DNA of 64,000 nt from Ceratothoa steindachneri. Lineage: Eukaryota > Arthropoda > Malacostraca > Isopoda > Cymothoidae. The number at the start of each line of letters is the position of its first letter. Position 1 is the stretch's first letter. Made by a program: the position numbers and the translations under genes. The stretch is from the NCBI GenBank assembly GCA_963969495.1, contig OZ018326.1, positions 176,923,056 to 176,987,055 of the forward strand, written 5' to 3'. The notes beneath the pieces are model-generated. The model did no database searches. It saw nothing but the letters and a program-made list of their open reading frames with translations, and had not been told where the DNA came from. This document shows positions 32,651 to 45,440 of the stretch, one piece after another.

Positions 32651-34688
32651 TGCACCTTCAGTGCCATGTGGCCCACCGGTGAGGCATGACTTTTTAAATG
32701 CCTTGTTTCCTTTTGAAAGATTTTTTATATTCAGGGTGTAATATTAATTTTTTTTAACTAGAATATGAAAGCCTAATAACATTTTAGTATTCAACAACGC
32801 TTTATTTTCTATATATATTAAGGTATATTTTACAGTTCTACAACACAGCCAGTCCATCTACCCAGCAAGATGAATTTGATATCAATGACTGAAGATTTAT
32901 CCCAAATTATGGACGTTAATTCCGAATATGAACCAACTTCCTTAAGCGATGAATAATTGGAAAATATCTCTAACAATAGCGGTAGCGAAGACAGAGATAT
33001 CGATAACGTAGCCAATGATTTAGGCTCAATAGATGATGAATGGGGTCCGGTGAGTAAAAAGGTTTGTGCTTTTTCATTTGTTATTGAGGAAAAAGTGTGT
33101 GTAATAGAGCTTCAGAGTCAACAAATGATGGCAAAATTTGGCCAATTTATATTTAGACACAGTTTTTAACTGATAGAGTATCCAATCATATTGTATCAGA
33201 GACCAACATATACGCACGACAAGTGATAGAAGATAGGGTTTTAACTAGAAAATCGCTACTAAATAATTGGCACTGCACAACAAAGGAAGAAATGAAAATA
33301 TGTTTTGGACTTGTGATATACATGGGGCTGGTTCCTTTATATGAAATTTCACTGTACTAGTCAAAATCCTCTCTATTATTATGAATCGGTTTCAGAAACT
33401 ATGAAAGGAGACCACTTCCGAATTCTGTTGCAAATGTTGCACTTTTGCGAGAACAATGATTTTGATAATGCTGCGAAAGACTATAAGATTTAAAGGTTCA
33501 TTAAGCTGCTGTTTGATAGGGATCAAATTATTTACAAGCAAGGAGAAAGACTTATAATTGATGAAATAATGGTGCCATTTAGAGTATATTTTCGCCAATA
33601 TATTCTAGGTAAGTCATACATATGGCTGTAAGGTAATCAAATCATCTACTACTGATGGGTATTTACTAAAGGTCGAAGTTTATTGTGGGAAAATGCTAGC
33701 AGAACAATCTCTTAATACAACCAAGACACTTGTCCTGAGAGTGATGCAGCCTTATCTTGTTTGGGGACAATAATTTACACTGATAACTACTATACCTCTA
33801 AAACTCCTGGATGGAACTGTTAGGTCAAATCAAAAAGGCCTCTCAAAGTCTATAACTCAAGCGAAATTGAAGAAAGGTGAAATAAAGGCGTTAGAGAATA
33901 TTGAAGGAGTAAATGTTTTGAACTGCAAAAAATAAAAGAAATGTTCTGGTCCTTTCGACAGTTCCAGAGCACTACAATTTCTTGATTGATACTGGATTAC
34001 AATAGTGCGAAGAAAGGTGTTGATTTTTCTGATCAGATGTCTTCCTATTATACAGCACTAAAAAAATAAAAGTAGTATAAAAGGTAGCAATTGAAGTTTT
34101 GATTGGGACATCAATTTTGAAATGCTTTGTTCTTGTGGAATTAAATATATTTACACGAAAAAAATACATAATAATCGCTTCTTTCTTTCAAAGAATCAGT
34201 AGTTCCGTCTTGGATTTATGGTGTTTCTGAAGTAAATGTAAAGACTGGAAAAGGTCAAAGTTCCATCGGCGGGAAATTCTTCTCACCTGAGCATTATTTG
34301 AAGGAAATCGAAGGACAAAAAAGAACTTCTAAGAAAAGATGCAGAGCAGGTTATGAAGCCATAACAGCAGCCGAAGGCTCGAAAATTGACAGAAATAGGG
34401 TTAAAAAAATTACAACTTTTCTTTGTAAATCGTGTGAAAAAGAACCTTTTATATAATTTTTTTTTCCTACAATTAAAATAAAATTGTTAATTTAACTAAG
34501 GAGTAAAATACAATTTGTAATTCCTTTTGGTAATTAAATCTAAAATTAAATGTGTTTCATTTTCATAAAATTAGTTTCCACAATTAATATATATGAACTG
34601 TTCAGTTACTATTTTCCCCCCAAAAGGAAAAATAAAGAGAAAAGAAATTTAATATGCCCGACCGGTGGGACACATCGCAAGAAATGCG
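32651..34688 (+). mobile_element. piggyBac element with inverted termini
   Basis: An element of ~2.04 kb bounded by imperfect inverted repeats. The right end (34,653-34,688) reads TATGCCCGACCGGTGGGACA then CATCGCAAGAAATGCG and is followed exactly by TTAA (34,689-34,692), the piggyBac target. The left end (32,651-32,690) reads TGCACCTTCAGTGCCATGTG then GCCCACCGGTGAGGCATGAC. The shared core, on inverted strands, is ACCGGTGGG-x-CACAT. The left flank is AATT, not TTAA. A broken piggyBac transposase lies between the ends. Confidence 0.85.
32870..34456 (+). pseudogene. piggyBac transposase, broken
   Basis: This is a DDD transposase that excises precisely at TTAA. The ATG at 32,870 begins MNLISMTEDLSQ. 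An acidic N-terminus (ENISNNSGSED, DDEWGPV) is followed by SETNIYARQ (33,200), KEEMKICFGLVIYMGLVPL (33,285-33,345) and MKGDHFRILLQMLHF (33,400-33,450). GERLIIDEIMVPFRVYF (33,545-33,600) holds the first Asp. Then come YTDNYYTS (near 33,778, second Asp), LSKSITQAKLKKGEI (33,840-33,890) and DYNSAKKGVDFSDQM (33,998-34,040, third Asp). The C-terminal Cys-rich domain is reduced to RCRAGYEAITAAEG and FLCKSCEKEPFI, truncated at 34,456 before its last cysteines. At least eight stops or shifts interrupt the frame, though all three catalytic Asp are still visible. Confidence 0.9.
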
Positions 34689-34692
34689 TTAA

Positions 34693-35038
34693 GTTTAAAT
34701 ACGTTTCATTTATGTGGGGCGATAAAAATAAGAATATAATAGTAGAAAGTTATAATTATTATTGATATTCGCTATATAAATGAAATAAGTACAGCAATTT
34801 GTAATAAGCAGATGAGTTAAAATAATAATACTAAATTATCAGCAATAATAATATATTAATAGGTTAGCATAAAAGTTATAATGGAACAATAACCATAAGT
34901 GATAATTCAATCGTTATACCAAAGGTAATAATAGTCTTAGTTAATTAACATTACTAAATAGTATAATAATGAACGAATTGTGTAAATGAGGATCTCGTTA
35001 TTCCTTTAAACCACAAACCGTAAGAGAAAATTTAATAT
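34693..35038. other. AT-rich spacer, nothing recognised
   Basis: AAT/ATA-rich sequence between the piggyBac element and copy B of the tandem-unit element. No features were seen. Confidence 0.5.
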
Positions 35039-35520
35039 GGTTTGCTCACCAAAAAGTCGCGTGCCTTCACTTATTCTGATTTTTTACCTTAAAAACTTCA
35101 AAACTTTCAATAATTCCTCGGAGTATCCTTGGGAGGACCTCGTCAATTCCATCCTTTGAAAGAGAATCTAAACTCCTTAAGGATCTCAAATTTCGTTAGA
35201 ATCGGCCAAATAGTTATGTTGTTATTGACAAAACAAATTAATTCCAGGGCTAACCTTAGGAAGACTTTGGCAATTATATTACGATTAGAAAAAGAATGTA
35301 AAACAACATAAGCTTTTTTAAATTTTGTTAGAATCGGCAGAATAACTATGATGTTATTGATAAAACAATGTAATCTAAAACAACATAAGGTTTTTAAATT
35401 TCGTTAGAATCGCCTGAATAGTTATGATGTTATTACAAAAAAAAAAAAAAACGTGAACCGATGGACCGACATAGTGAGATGTAGTGTTACTCGCGACTAG
35501 ACTCGCACACGACTAAAAAA
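35039..35520 (+). repeat. TIR-bounded tandem-unit element, copy B
   Basis: This has the same organisation as 2,647-3,153. The left end is ACCAAAAAGTCGCGTGCC and the right end GCACACGACTAAAAAAGG, an inverted pair of about 17 bp with few mismatches, better preserved than in copy A. Three internal units carry the GTTAGAATCGGCC and ATGATGTTATTG blocks, starting near 35,194, 35,326 and 35,402; the last unit is shortened. It ends with a shared GACCGACATAGTGAGATGTAG-like block and an A run. Confidence 0.8.
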
Positions 35521-38500
35521 GGTAACTATTTAAATTACAATAAATGAATACGTGTAGTGAAAACTACAAGAGATCTTTCAGAATTGTAGCAGGACTGTAG
35601 GAGCAGGAAATTAATATATATATAGAAATATATATATAAAATATTAAACGCAAATAATATATAAATAAAGGAAAATAAATGATACAGTATAGTATTTATA
35701 GCTCAACTAAAATGTAAACATGAAGAACAAAACAAAAGATTTAGATTTATAGAAATGTGACATTAATTTTTTCATCATCAAAATATCCGCCTTTTCTTAG
35801 ATAAATGGAAAGCATATTTTTGACATTCAATTCACCAAAGACACACAATATTCTTGTCAAATTTCATTCTGACCTTCAGGCAAACAGTCATACATAATCT
35901 GTTTTTTTTGCTAGTTGCTTCTCCCTCACTCATCTGTCTAGCTAATACCACGAAACTTAAATAGGATTGCAAACATAAGACGGTGATAGCTACTCTTTGA
36001 TTATGTTCTTTTTCATTCCAATAACTAAAGAAACAGAAGTGACATGTACTTAGATAATTGTTCTGCAAAGTAAAATATTTACCAATAGGGCAGTTTCCAG
36101 GTAGGATAGAATATCGATGCATAATTAAAAGATAACTATGCTTGTCTAATTTATTTCATATATTTTGAAAGAGAATATCTAAACTCTTTAATGGTTTCAA
36201 ATTTCGTTAGAATCGGCTATCTTAGTCCGGAGGTGCAATACAGAGGAACCATTAGCTCATCAATACTTATCTTTACAAATAATTAACATAGGTTACTTTG
36301 TTGTTATTCGCCCGAAAATACAGCTCTCTTCGCTTCATCGTCACTGTAGTCGAGGAAATATTTGCTTCGTCCGTGCTTTTCAATTCATACTCATTTTTTT
36401 TCATAATTAAGGTGAACTTATCCTTTTCTAAAATAGATTTTTAGCACTCTGTGGCCATAATGATTACGGATGATAAATATTTTGCAGCTTCTGATAAATA
36501 GGAAAATCCACGTTATTTTTTATTTTATTTTTATAAATATTAGGAGTCAATCTGGCGACTGACTGTCCACGTTAATCAAATTTAGTGCAATTATCTTTTA
36601 TGCCATCACCCATTTAAGATAGTAACTATAGATCTATTCATTAAAAATAAATTTAAAATTATATAACAGATGGTAGAAAACTTTAAGAAATAATTATAAT
36701 GAATCTATTCTCTTAACTTTAATATGAACTTTGTTCGTTTATTCGATACATTTGGAGAAATTTAAGGGGTGCCAGTATTTTGGGGAAATTGTATATATAT
36801 ATATTATATTTGAATATAGCTCTCTGACATCCTAGGGATATCGAAGAATTTGCTTCTTGCCATAAAAAATGGATTAGTTGAATGTGAATTAACCAGAATT
36901 GAGAAATATTCCTGCTAAAATAACAATCACTGATTTTCTTTATTGCGTGAAATTTACTCTTCCTCTCACCGGAGTCCAAAATATTGCGGCGACTGCCATA
37001 TTTCCCACCAACTAGTTGGTTAAAACCCATGCTAAACTACATGCTACCACTGAGATATGAAACTATAATAATCCTTGGTACAACCCATACTTAAACAAAA
37101 CGTTTTTGAATGAAATTAAATTTCAATTTGCTAAGAAATAATTTGAATCGTGTGACAACTACGTAATTATCCCATAAATCAAGGGCACTGGATATTTTGC
37201 AGTAATCTTATTAAAAAATCAAAAAAATCAATGGCTAATTCATTTTGGTCCTGATATATTCAACATAATCAAATCAACATCATCAACCGAGGAGAAGAGC
37301 GATAAAGGATAAAAGAGTCTAACTATTTTCTGCTTTATCTTGTAAAAGCTCTGGACTCATTCGCCTCTAATATTCAACGACAGCAATGTAGCTTCTACAA
37401 TGTATTTTTAGCATTGAAACCTGAAAAGCCTATTTTAGGGCAAAGATAAATAAAACTAATGCGAGTTTTTTGGTTACCACTCCTTATCGGACTAATTTTC
37501 ACGTCTGATCTTACCAATAAATAGACCAGGATGCCTTGATAATTAATCTTAATATCGGCCAACTAGTAGATTTGCGCTGGTAATGTGTACCTAGATCTTT
37601 AGAGAAATTCATACCAATTATATAATGGAAAATAATGATGTGATTAAGAAAATATTCATTTCATGACAAATGAACAGTTTTTCCAATAGAATTGATCCTG
37701 AGATTCTAAACAACTTGAGGGCTTATAGTACATTCTCGTGCTTACTCGTCTTTGCTCGATTTGGTCCTCCGTCCTCAATATTAAAGGTAGTTTTACTCAT
37801 CTTTAAATTTCTTCCTATTTCACTACTTTTACCTTTATCTGTCTACCATTTACCTCATCCTCCATTGACTAAATTTTGTCGTAGTTGGCTTTATCTATTT
37901 ACTTTGAGAACTATTAAAAAACAACCGGCATCTAAGAAAAGACCTACCCCACCTTGACTTAAACCCAAGGCTGCGATTATAATAAATTTAGACCAAGTTA
38001 ATTCCCTAAATTAGTTTAAAACAAACAATAATACTCGAATTTTACAACGCAAAGGAATTTATATATTTATTAACTGTTAATTATGATTTACATTTACATT
38101 TACATAAGATTTAATGTTTTGTATTTAATCGACCAATAAAATAATATTTATTAAATTTTCGATACGTAATTGATTTTTTTGGATTATCTCAATAAAAATA
38201 TCCTTTTTTTCGCACAAAAATAAGTAAGAAGCCATTTTCAATGTCTCTATACTTGAAATGTAAGTATTTCTTTAATCTGGTGCAAGAGTAAAGAGGTCTA
38301 AATCCGTTGAATAATTTTTTGATAGAGTAAAGACTATTAACACGCTTTTTTCGGCTTCGTACCTCTACCATTGGGTTAACTAACATATTTGCACGTACCA
38401 AAAGCTATGTTTTGCAACCAAATTTATGAAAGAAGGAACTATAAGGTAAAAAAAAATATTTGAAGGATTTTGTAAGTTATTTAATAGAAAAGTTATTCTA

Positions 38501-39599
38501 TGATAAACCTATGTTTTCTGCATTAATGACGCTATGAAAATGTTATCTAATGTGACATTTATTGAATTAGAATGTATTTCATTTGAAAACACTAGCAACA
38601 CTTTACATCGACTTTTATCGCATATCGTATTTTCGTATGACAATGGGCACAATGTTTGGTTTTCTTTTGGTCTTTTCTAGTGATAATACTTTAAAAACAT
38701 TTAGTATTCACTTTTTTTAGGTCTTCTATTTTCGCTTAATTTGGTTAATTTCTTTATAACTCTAATTAAACTGAAATATAATTCCGTGAAATCATGAAAA
38801 ATGAATATTGTCATTAGGTCTGCATATTTCTTACAGTTTGCAAGCATAATCCATTGCAACATCAACCATATATGTTACGATGTAGTGTCTAACACCATTT
38901 TTAGCCTTTGATTCCAATGTCATCCCATAAGTAATGAGGCATACTTTTCCCGTTTATCTTTAGCATGTGGATAAGAATAATTGAAAGCAGCTTTGTTTTT
39001 ATACTCACCTAATCTACCTTACTCAAATTCAAGGTACCAATATTCCTTAGCCTATCCCAAGACTTACAATTCGTCTTACCATGGTTATCAGTTTTGTTTA
39101 TTAATTTTGTCCTATTTTTGGTCATTTTATGTGCCATATTGTTAAATAAGGCATATTATAGAAGTGTTAAAAAACACATTTATTATAACGTTATGCTTTG
39201 GCAGTTTAGAAAAGACAACAATACGGAGTTAATGGCAGTGAGTTTTGCCAAATATACAGTGAAGGACAAATTAGTCTGAGTAACTACAAATATAGTTTCA
39301 GAATATTTGCTTTTGATACTTTAGTCCTAAAGGTAAACCCCATTCAGAGAAGAGCAATATTCCTGATAAAGCAATGGATTCCTCTTCACCTGTCAGAGGT
39401 ACACTCGCAATAAAGAATCAACATTTATTTATCTCTCCTTTATCGAGTAAAAAGTAAATCATTTTTTGAAACGGTTGACACAGACAAAAAAATAAGAGTT
39501 ATGTACAATAATACATTACACCTGCGGAAAGATAAATACCCCACTGGGGTGAAATATTAATGTCATATTCAATTTTTTTAACTTATTTACCCAAATCAG
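35521..39599. other. 4 kb of AT-rich DNA with one repeat fragment
   Basis: A ~55-bp fragment at 36,165-36,220 (TTTTGAAAGAGAATATCTAA, CAAATTTCGTTAGAATCGGC) belongs to the tandem-unit element family. Otherwise no frame has a recognisable motif. Frames at 35,832-36,122 and 36,719-37,030 (minus) and 37,670-37,957 (plus) were read and match nothing I know. Confidence 0.5.
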
Positions 39600-40250
39600 A
39601 TAATTTATAAACACATATCTCACCAATATCATTCAACATAGCTTGGAAACACCAAAAATCAACCCATCTCACCTTCTCAGCATTTTATCACAAATACTTT
39701 TAGACTAATAGACAAATGAATAAGTCCCAACATATTTATCTTACAAGCACAAAACGAATTCGCATAAGATCACTCCACCGGAACCTCCAATCCATCCACT
39801 CGATCACATTCTAGATGACTTGAACGAACACTATCCCCGAATCACCCACAGTCCTTACAACAATTGGCATAAACAACGTCTTCGATACACTACTTAAACT
39901 TATTCTTGAACAAAACAAAAATCCAAAACACCACCCTCAATAACAACGGTAAAATCGCAGACAAATTTCATCTTTGGCTCACAAGGTAATGATTTACAGA
40001 AAAAACACGTGCGCTCAAAATCCATAATCGCTTCACGTATTTTACCCACCAATCACGTCAATGTTTATGACTTATTCACTCATGAAATTTCGCGAACACA
40101 ATTCCAAATTATCCAAACAAATAGAAACCCTAACGATACCTAGATAACTGTTCAATTCAGCAAAATAAACACAGCTATCACAATGATAACGATATATAAA
40201 CACAGAACAATTAGCTAAGAAATCTATATCATCCTCCTCCCTCAAGTCCT
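39600..40250 (+). pseudogene. decayed, strand-skewed reading frame of unknown family
   Basis: For ~650 bp the plus strand is rich in A and C and poor in G. One frame (in register with 39,781) is far more open than chance for this AT content: stops near 39,706-39,723, 39,895, 39,907, 40,141 and 40,216 only. Translated text reads protein-like, for example PPIHPLDHILDDLNEHYPRI (39,787 on), NNWHKQRLRY and, after the stops, a 77-codon open run including SKSIIASRILPTNHVNVYDL. The last part could pass for an RRM-like segment as in LINE ORF1 proteins, but I do not recognise a family. It lacks a start Met and is clearly degraded. Confidence 0.35.
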
Positions 40251-41429
40251 GAATGATTATTTAAATAATATTAATTGTACACTGAAAGACTTATGACTAA
40301 TAAATATTATAATTTATTCATGTATCTCCATGATGAGTCAAATTGACCAGGATACTCTCATCACTGACTAAATAATATAGCTATTAATTAGGAATAATTT
40401 CTTATTCAAAAGGATTGAGAGTTATCACTTCATTCGTCCTATATCACATATAAATAATCGACTCAGGATGTAAGACTGAGGCTTTCTTGTATCGACTAAG
40501 CGTTTATTAATTTTCCGTATTGGGATACACAATGTCAGCAGCAATGGGAAAAGGCCCAGAGCAGTCCCAAACCACATTTTAGTCTCAGTCTCATCAATTT
40601 AACTATATAGAATCTTTCGAAGAGTTCTCTATTATTGAAATGCTAATGGCTTACATAATTTTAGAATGCTACAATTTATTTATATTTAATAAAGAAAGCA
40701 ATCTCTAAACTCTGATAAAACTTTCTTTCCTCTATCATTACAAAAATGTCCATGTAATTTTAATTTGACATGGTTTTACTATCGATATTCAAGCATTTAA
40801 GATTCCTTTTATTTCTTAGTAGGAAACTAGAGTTAAGCTGAATCTGACCCATGGATATGATGAGCGAATTGCGCCGCTCTTGAAAGCCTTGTGGATGCAA
40901 GTTTTGATTTTTGACGTCCAGGAAGGGGTTGAATCCCAATGAACGCTGACCAAAAACTTGAAGCGGTGGAATGACTTTATTACCCAATGGATGATTACGC
41001 CGATACTCAACCTTGGTAGGGTAAATATCCCCACTCGCATCATAATTGAAATAGCAAATCTAAACATCGCTATCATTTTCTTTTACGCTTTCAAAGGAAA
41101 ATATAACCATGGCCCAAACTTTTCAGACACATCAAAAGTTCTAGGTAATTAGATAAATGCAAGGTCTAAAAGATTTTACTTGGATATCAATATGAATATA
41201 AAAGGGAATTAACGGGCAATAAATGGCAATAAGCTATTTGTGTTCCAAACAATTAACAACTATTAACAAAAGGAAAATTTGCCAATAATTTAAATTCAGC
41301 CACATATAACAGATAGGCAATGGAACTCTTTGAAAATTACCTCGAAAATAAACTGATACAGGAAGCGGCGTAGCGTATCTAAAGTCATTGTGTGGTGATG
41401 CGTGTTGATGAGAGCATTTATTCTTCAAT
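40251..41429. other. AT-rich DNA, nothing firmly recognised
   Basis: Overlapping minus frames at 40,760-41,076 read protein-like in places (KVIPPLQVFGQRSLGFNPFL) but show no family motif and are shadows of each other. The rest is AT-rich without features. Confidence 0.4.
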
Positions 41430-42150
41430 GTAGACTATCCAGGAATGTGTGATACATGATGGAAGTGAGGCTGGTACACTCTTCAGTGATGACTGTGTTT
41501 AGTTGCTAAATGCAGGCTGACTGACGATGTCTCACGCCTTCCTTCAAGTCTGATCAAATGATTTTCAGTGGATTGCTATCCAAAGAGTGATCTGGAAGTC
41601 CATTTTCGTTATATTGTTGCACCGGAAGCACTGTATGCTAGACGCCCGCAGACTTGTGAGATGGGAGCGTATCTTGCTAGAAAATCGCATTCCAAGAATT
41701 CATAAGACGTCTGAGACTGATGACGGCATATAATCTTTCAGGATTGCTGGCTCTCCTCTGATTTCATGCGCTGCCATCATGTTAGTCAACGTCCCTAGTA
41801 ACGCATGGTCCATTTCTGAGGAACACAAGCCCAGGCCACTCAACGTCATTTTGCTGAAGCTTTATCAGCAGATTGACGAGCTTTAAAAGCTCTCATGCTC
41901 TCTCTAAGCAGTCTGCGCTGGTCTTTCTGACGGATGTATTAATTTACCATGGGGCGTCCAGAATGAGGTCACTCTTGGATACTTCTACTTATTCAGATCC
42001 TCCTTAGCACTTCTTCAAACATGGGCTGTGTTCCTTAGACGCAGACGGCGATTTGGAGAGAGATGAGATTCTTCTGCTGCAGCGTGCATATCAGACTCTT
42101 TTTCTCAACGGTATATTTACGTTTTTTTACCATTAACAGATCCTGTCGAC
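41430..42150 (-). pseudogene. Tc1-like transposase relic
   Basis: Minus-strand text, with frame changes: SGRPMVN and RQKDQRRLLRESMRAFKARQ (near 41,960-41,890), as in the helix-turn-helix linker; LRNGPCVTRDVD and LMNSWNAIF then QDTLPSHKSAGV (near 41,715-41,650), the second catalytic Asp block; NGLPDHSLDSNPLKII, the NPIE-like block with the third acidic position altered; and SDLKEGVRHRQSA (near 41,545), a C-terminal hallmark. There are many stops and shifts. A possible terminal repeat, ACAGCGGCAGGCAAAGG on minus, lies near 42,375-42,400 next to TA, in the right place for the 5' end. The other terminus was not found. Confidence 0.65.
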
Positions 42151-42886
42151 ATGGAATATCATATTAATCAACAAATATTATTTGTCATATGGAAATATGA
42201 TAATTGTAACATAATCCATTTCGAATACTGATGCTAGGATTTTATCGATATTTTATGGAATTCATAAGGGGTTACAAGCATGTTTGAAATTTAATTTTGT
42301 TTTCTAGATGCATTGAAATCATGCATGCAAAACTATGCCAACATACATAAGAAATAAGTTAAATTCCAGGTTTCCGAAAACCTTTGCCTGCCGCTGTATA
42401 CTCACTCTTTCCTTTGTTTCAAAGTCCTGACAGAGTACTAGTGTCAGCTATGAGGACACTTGTATTTACATATGTTTGAGATGAGAAGACGGAACTACCC
42501 AGGGTGTCGAAGTGTTATCCCATCCAATGGTTCGATGTAAGCCAGGATACTAGCGACCAATAACAATACATACACTCCAACAGCGCATGGCATCTACAGT
42601 GGAGCCAAACTAAATCATAATATCATACGGTGAATAGCGACACTCGATGTGGCTTAAGCTGTGGGAAAATATTAATACGCAGTGTCCCCTGGCTATGGCG
42701 TAGCCTAGCAATTAGGAAAGGGCTTATTTAACATGTTTGTGTATATATTTAAAAGCTCAAGTCAAACCAAACAAGAAGATGAACTTACCATCAAGAATTT
42801 GCAAATAAACAAATTTCTACGACAAATCTATTTAAAAAATTATGTAAATACTCTAAAGAATAAACCAAACAGTAGAGGAATAAGTA
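42151..42886. other. region between Tc1 and mariner relics
   Basis: It contains the putative Tc1-like terminus near 42,375-42,400. Otherwise moderately AT-rich with no recognised features. Confidence 0.4.
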
Positions 42887-43815
42887 CGAGGGGCTGTAAA
42901 TAGGTTTTGCAAATCGGTAGGGCAAAACTTAGGAAGGGGAATGGCTGTTTGTGGGGGTGTAGAACAAGTTATGGCAAGTCAGGACCTGCAGCTGCACGCT
43001 CCTGCCTCGTCTATTTAAGAAACAGTAGCTGATCGCAGATCGTGAGTCAGAAATTTTTCAACAAGGGAGAAGGTTGAGCACCGCGTAGTGATCTAATTTT
43101 TGACCAAGGAAGGCAAGAATGCAAAAGAGATCCATGAACGCATGGTTGCAGTGTACACCGACACCCTCCCTTCCTATGTAACCAGTGCTTGCTGGAATAA
43201 GAAGTTTCGCTATGGTCGTGAGTTCCTTGGAGATGACCCCCGTCCAGGACGCCGGTCAGATGGGACCAACGAGGACAATGTGGCCTGTGTAGAGAGGATC
43301 ATCATTGAAAAACGACGGGTGAAGGTCGAAGAAATCGAGCGAGAACTTAAAATATCACATGGAAGTGTTATCAGCATATCCACGACAATTTGGCCATGAC
43401 CAAGTTCTATACCCTTTGGGTCCCTAGAAACCTCATGCTCCATGATCGAATTCAACGTCGTCAAAGTCCACAAGGCCAGAGTTGCAGAAGCTGCCCTGCG
43501 CGAGTGCGGATGCGATGAGCTCAACCATCATTCCTCCAGTCCAGATCTGGCCCCTACGACTACTTTTTATTCCACTAGCCCAAGGCTGCACTACGTGGAC
43601 GCTGGTTTGGGGACGATGAAGATGTCCAGCTCGCCGTCCAGGAGTTGAGTGAACAGGAGTCGGGAAATTTCTGGTTGTCGGGAATACGAAGCCTCAGGGA
43701 CAAGTAGAACAAGTGCATTGGAGTCTAGGGTAGTTATATTGAAAAATAATTAAACACTTTTCCACATATCTTGTTTCCTTATATCCAAATTGCAAAACTT
43801 ATTGACCGCCCCTCG
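42887..43815 (+). mobile_element. internally deleted mariner copy
   Basis: A 929-bp element with mariner termini: left CGAGGGGCTGTAAATAGG then TTTTGCAAATCGG; right, inverted, CGAGGGGCGGTCAATAAG then TTTTGCAATTTGG. TA flanks both ends (42,885-42,886 and 43,816-43,817). The termini and coding remnants are those of the 20,768-22,061 element, so this is a shorter relative of the same family in the opposite orientation. Confidence 0.92.
43066..43749 (+). pseudogene. mariner transposase, deleted and broken
   Basis: Homologous to the 20.8-kb transposase. The start codon position reads AGG, so the start is lost. EKVEHRVVI, a stop, then TKEGKNAKEIHERMVAVY and DPRPGRRSDGTNEDN give the N-terminal helix-turn-helix region. 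ISHGSVISI is followed by a frame change and LWVPRNLMLHD (near 43,430). The text then jumps at about 43,463 from NVV to KVHKARVAEAALRECG and SSPDLAP. Relative to the 349-codon copy about 366 bp are missing, removing the first and second catalytic Asp. The end matches at YIEK then TAA (43,747). It cannot encode an active enzyme but keeps the ends a transposase could use. Confidence 0.9.
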
Positions 43816-44996
<1,181 letters not shown>

Positions 44997-45440
44997 TTAG
45001 TCAAAGCTCATTTCTTTAACAATTAGTCTTTTCATAACAACATCAATTTTAAAAAACCAAGGGAAAATGTGAAAGTTATTAAATTGGTTTTTACATAAAC
45101 ATTCAACCAGGTTTACTTTAATTCACTCATTTGAGCGGGAAACAAATTTTGGCTGAATTCCAATTAAGTAAGTGGTTGTTTTCGGACATATGCACAAAAA
45201 ACGCACTATTATTTACAGCTCTCCTAACATTGTATTTATGCTGATTAATACGGACAGATAATTGCTTATCGGTCTGTCCAAACTATTTACTTGGACAAAC
45301 AGAACATTTGACTGAATAGTCTCTCCCCAATATTATTATAATTATTGTGAACTAGAATGTTTTTTATAGTTGACTCGTATTTGAAAGCAAATGATATGTT
45401 AAAGTTTTTAAAAGACGGGGAAGGTCAATGAAACAAACGG
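44997..45440 (-). pseudogene. Penelope-like element, GIY-YIG endonuclease end
   Basis: Minus-strand text: FKNFNISFAFKYESTIKNIL (45,425-45,360), the link between reverse transcriptase and endonuclease. After a shift come VKCSVCPSK, a stop where the Tyr of the KYIGQT motif belongs, FGQTDKQLSVRINQHKYNVR (near 45,285-45,225) and AFFVHMSENNHLLNWNSAKI (45,215-45,155). Cys-x2-Cys before the motif, the R-x2-x-H and the H-x2-ENNH-x-I-x-W-x-x-AKI order are those of Penelope-like GIY-YIG nucleases. After another frame change NQFNNFHI and WFFKIDVVMKRLIVKEMSFD lead to a stop at 44,997. The RT itself is not visible upstream, so the copy is 5'-truncated, the common state for this class. Confidence 0.75.

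Noticed and set aside
32255..32689. 144-codon plus-strand frame
   Set aside because: Nearly coextensive with a minus frame that has weak transposase text; the plus translation is hydrophobic with no motif.
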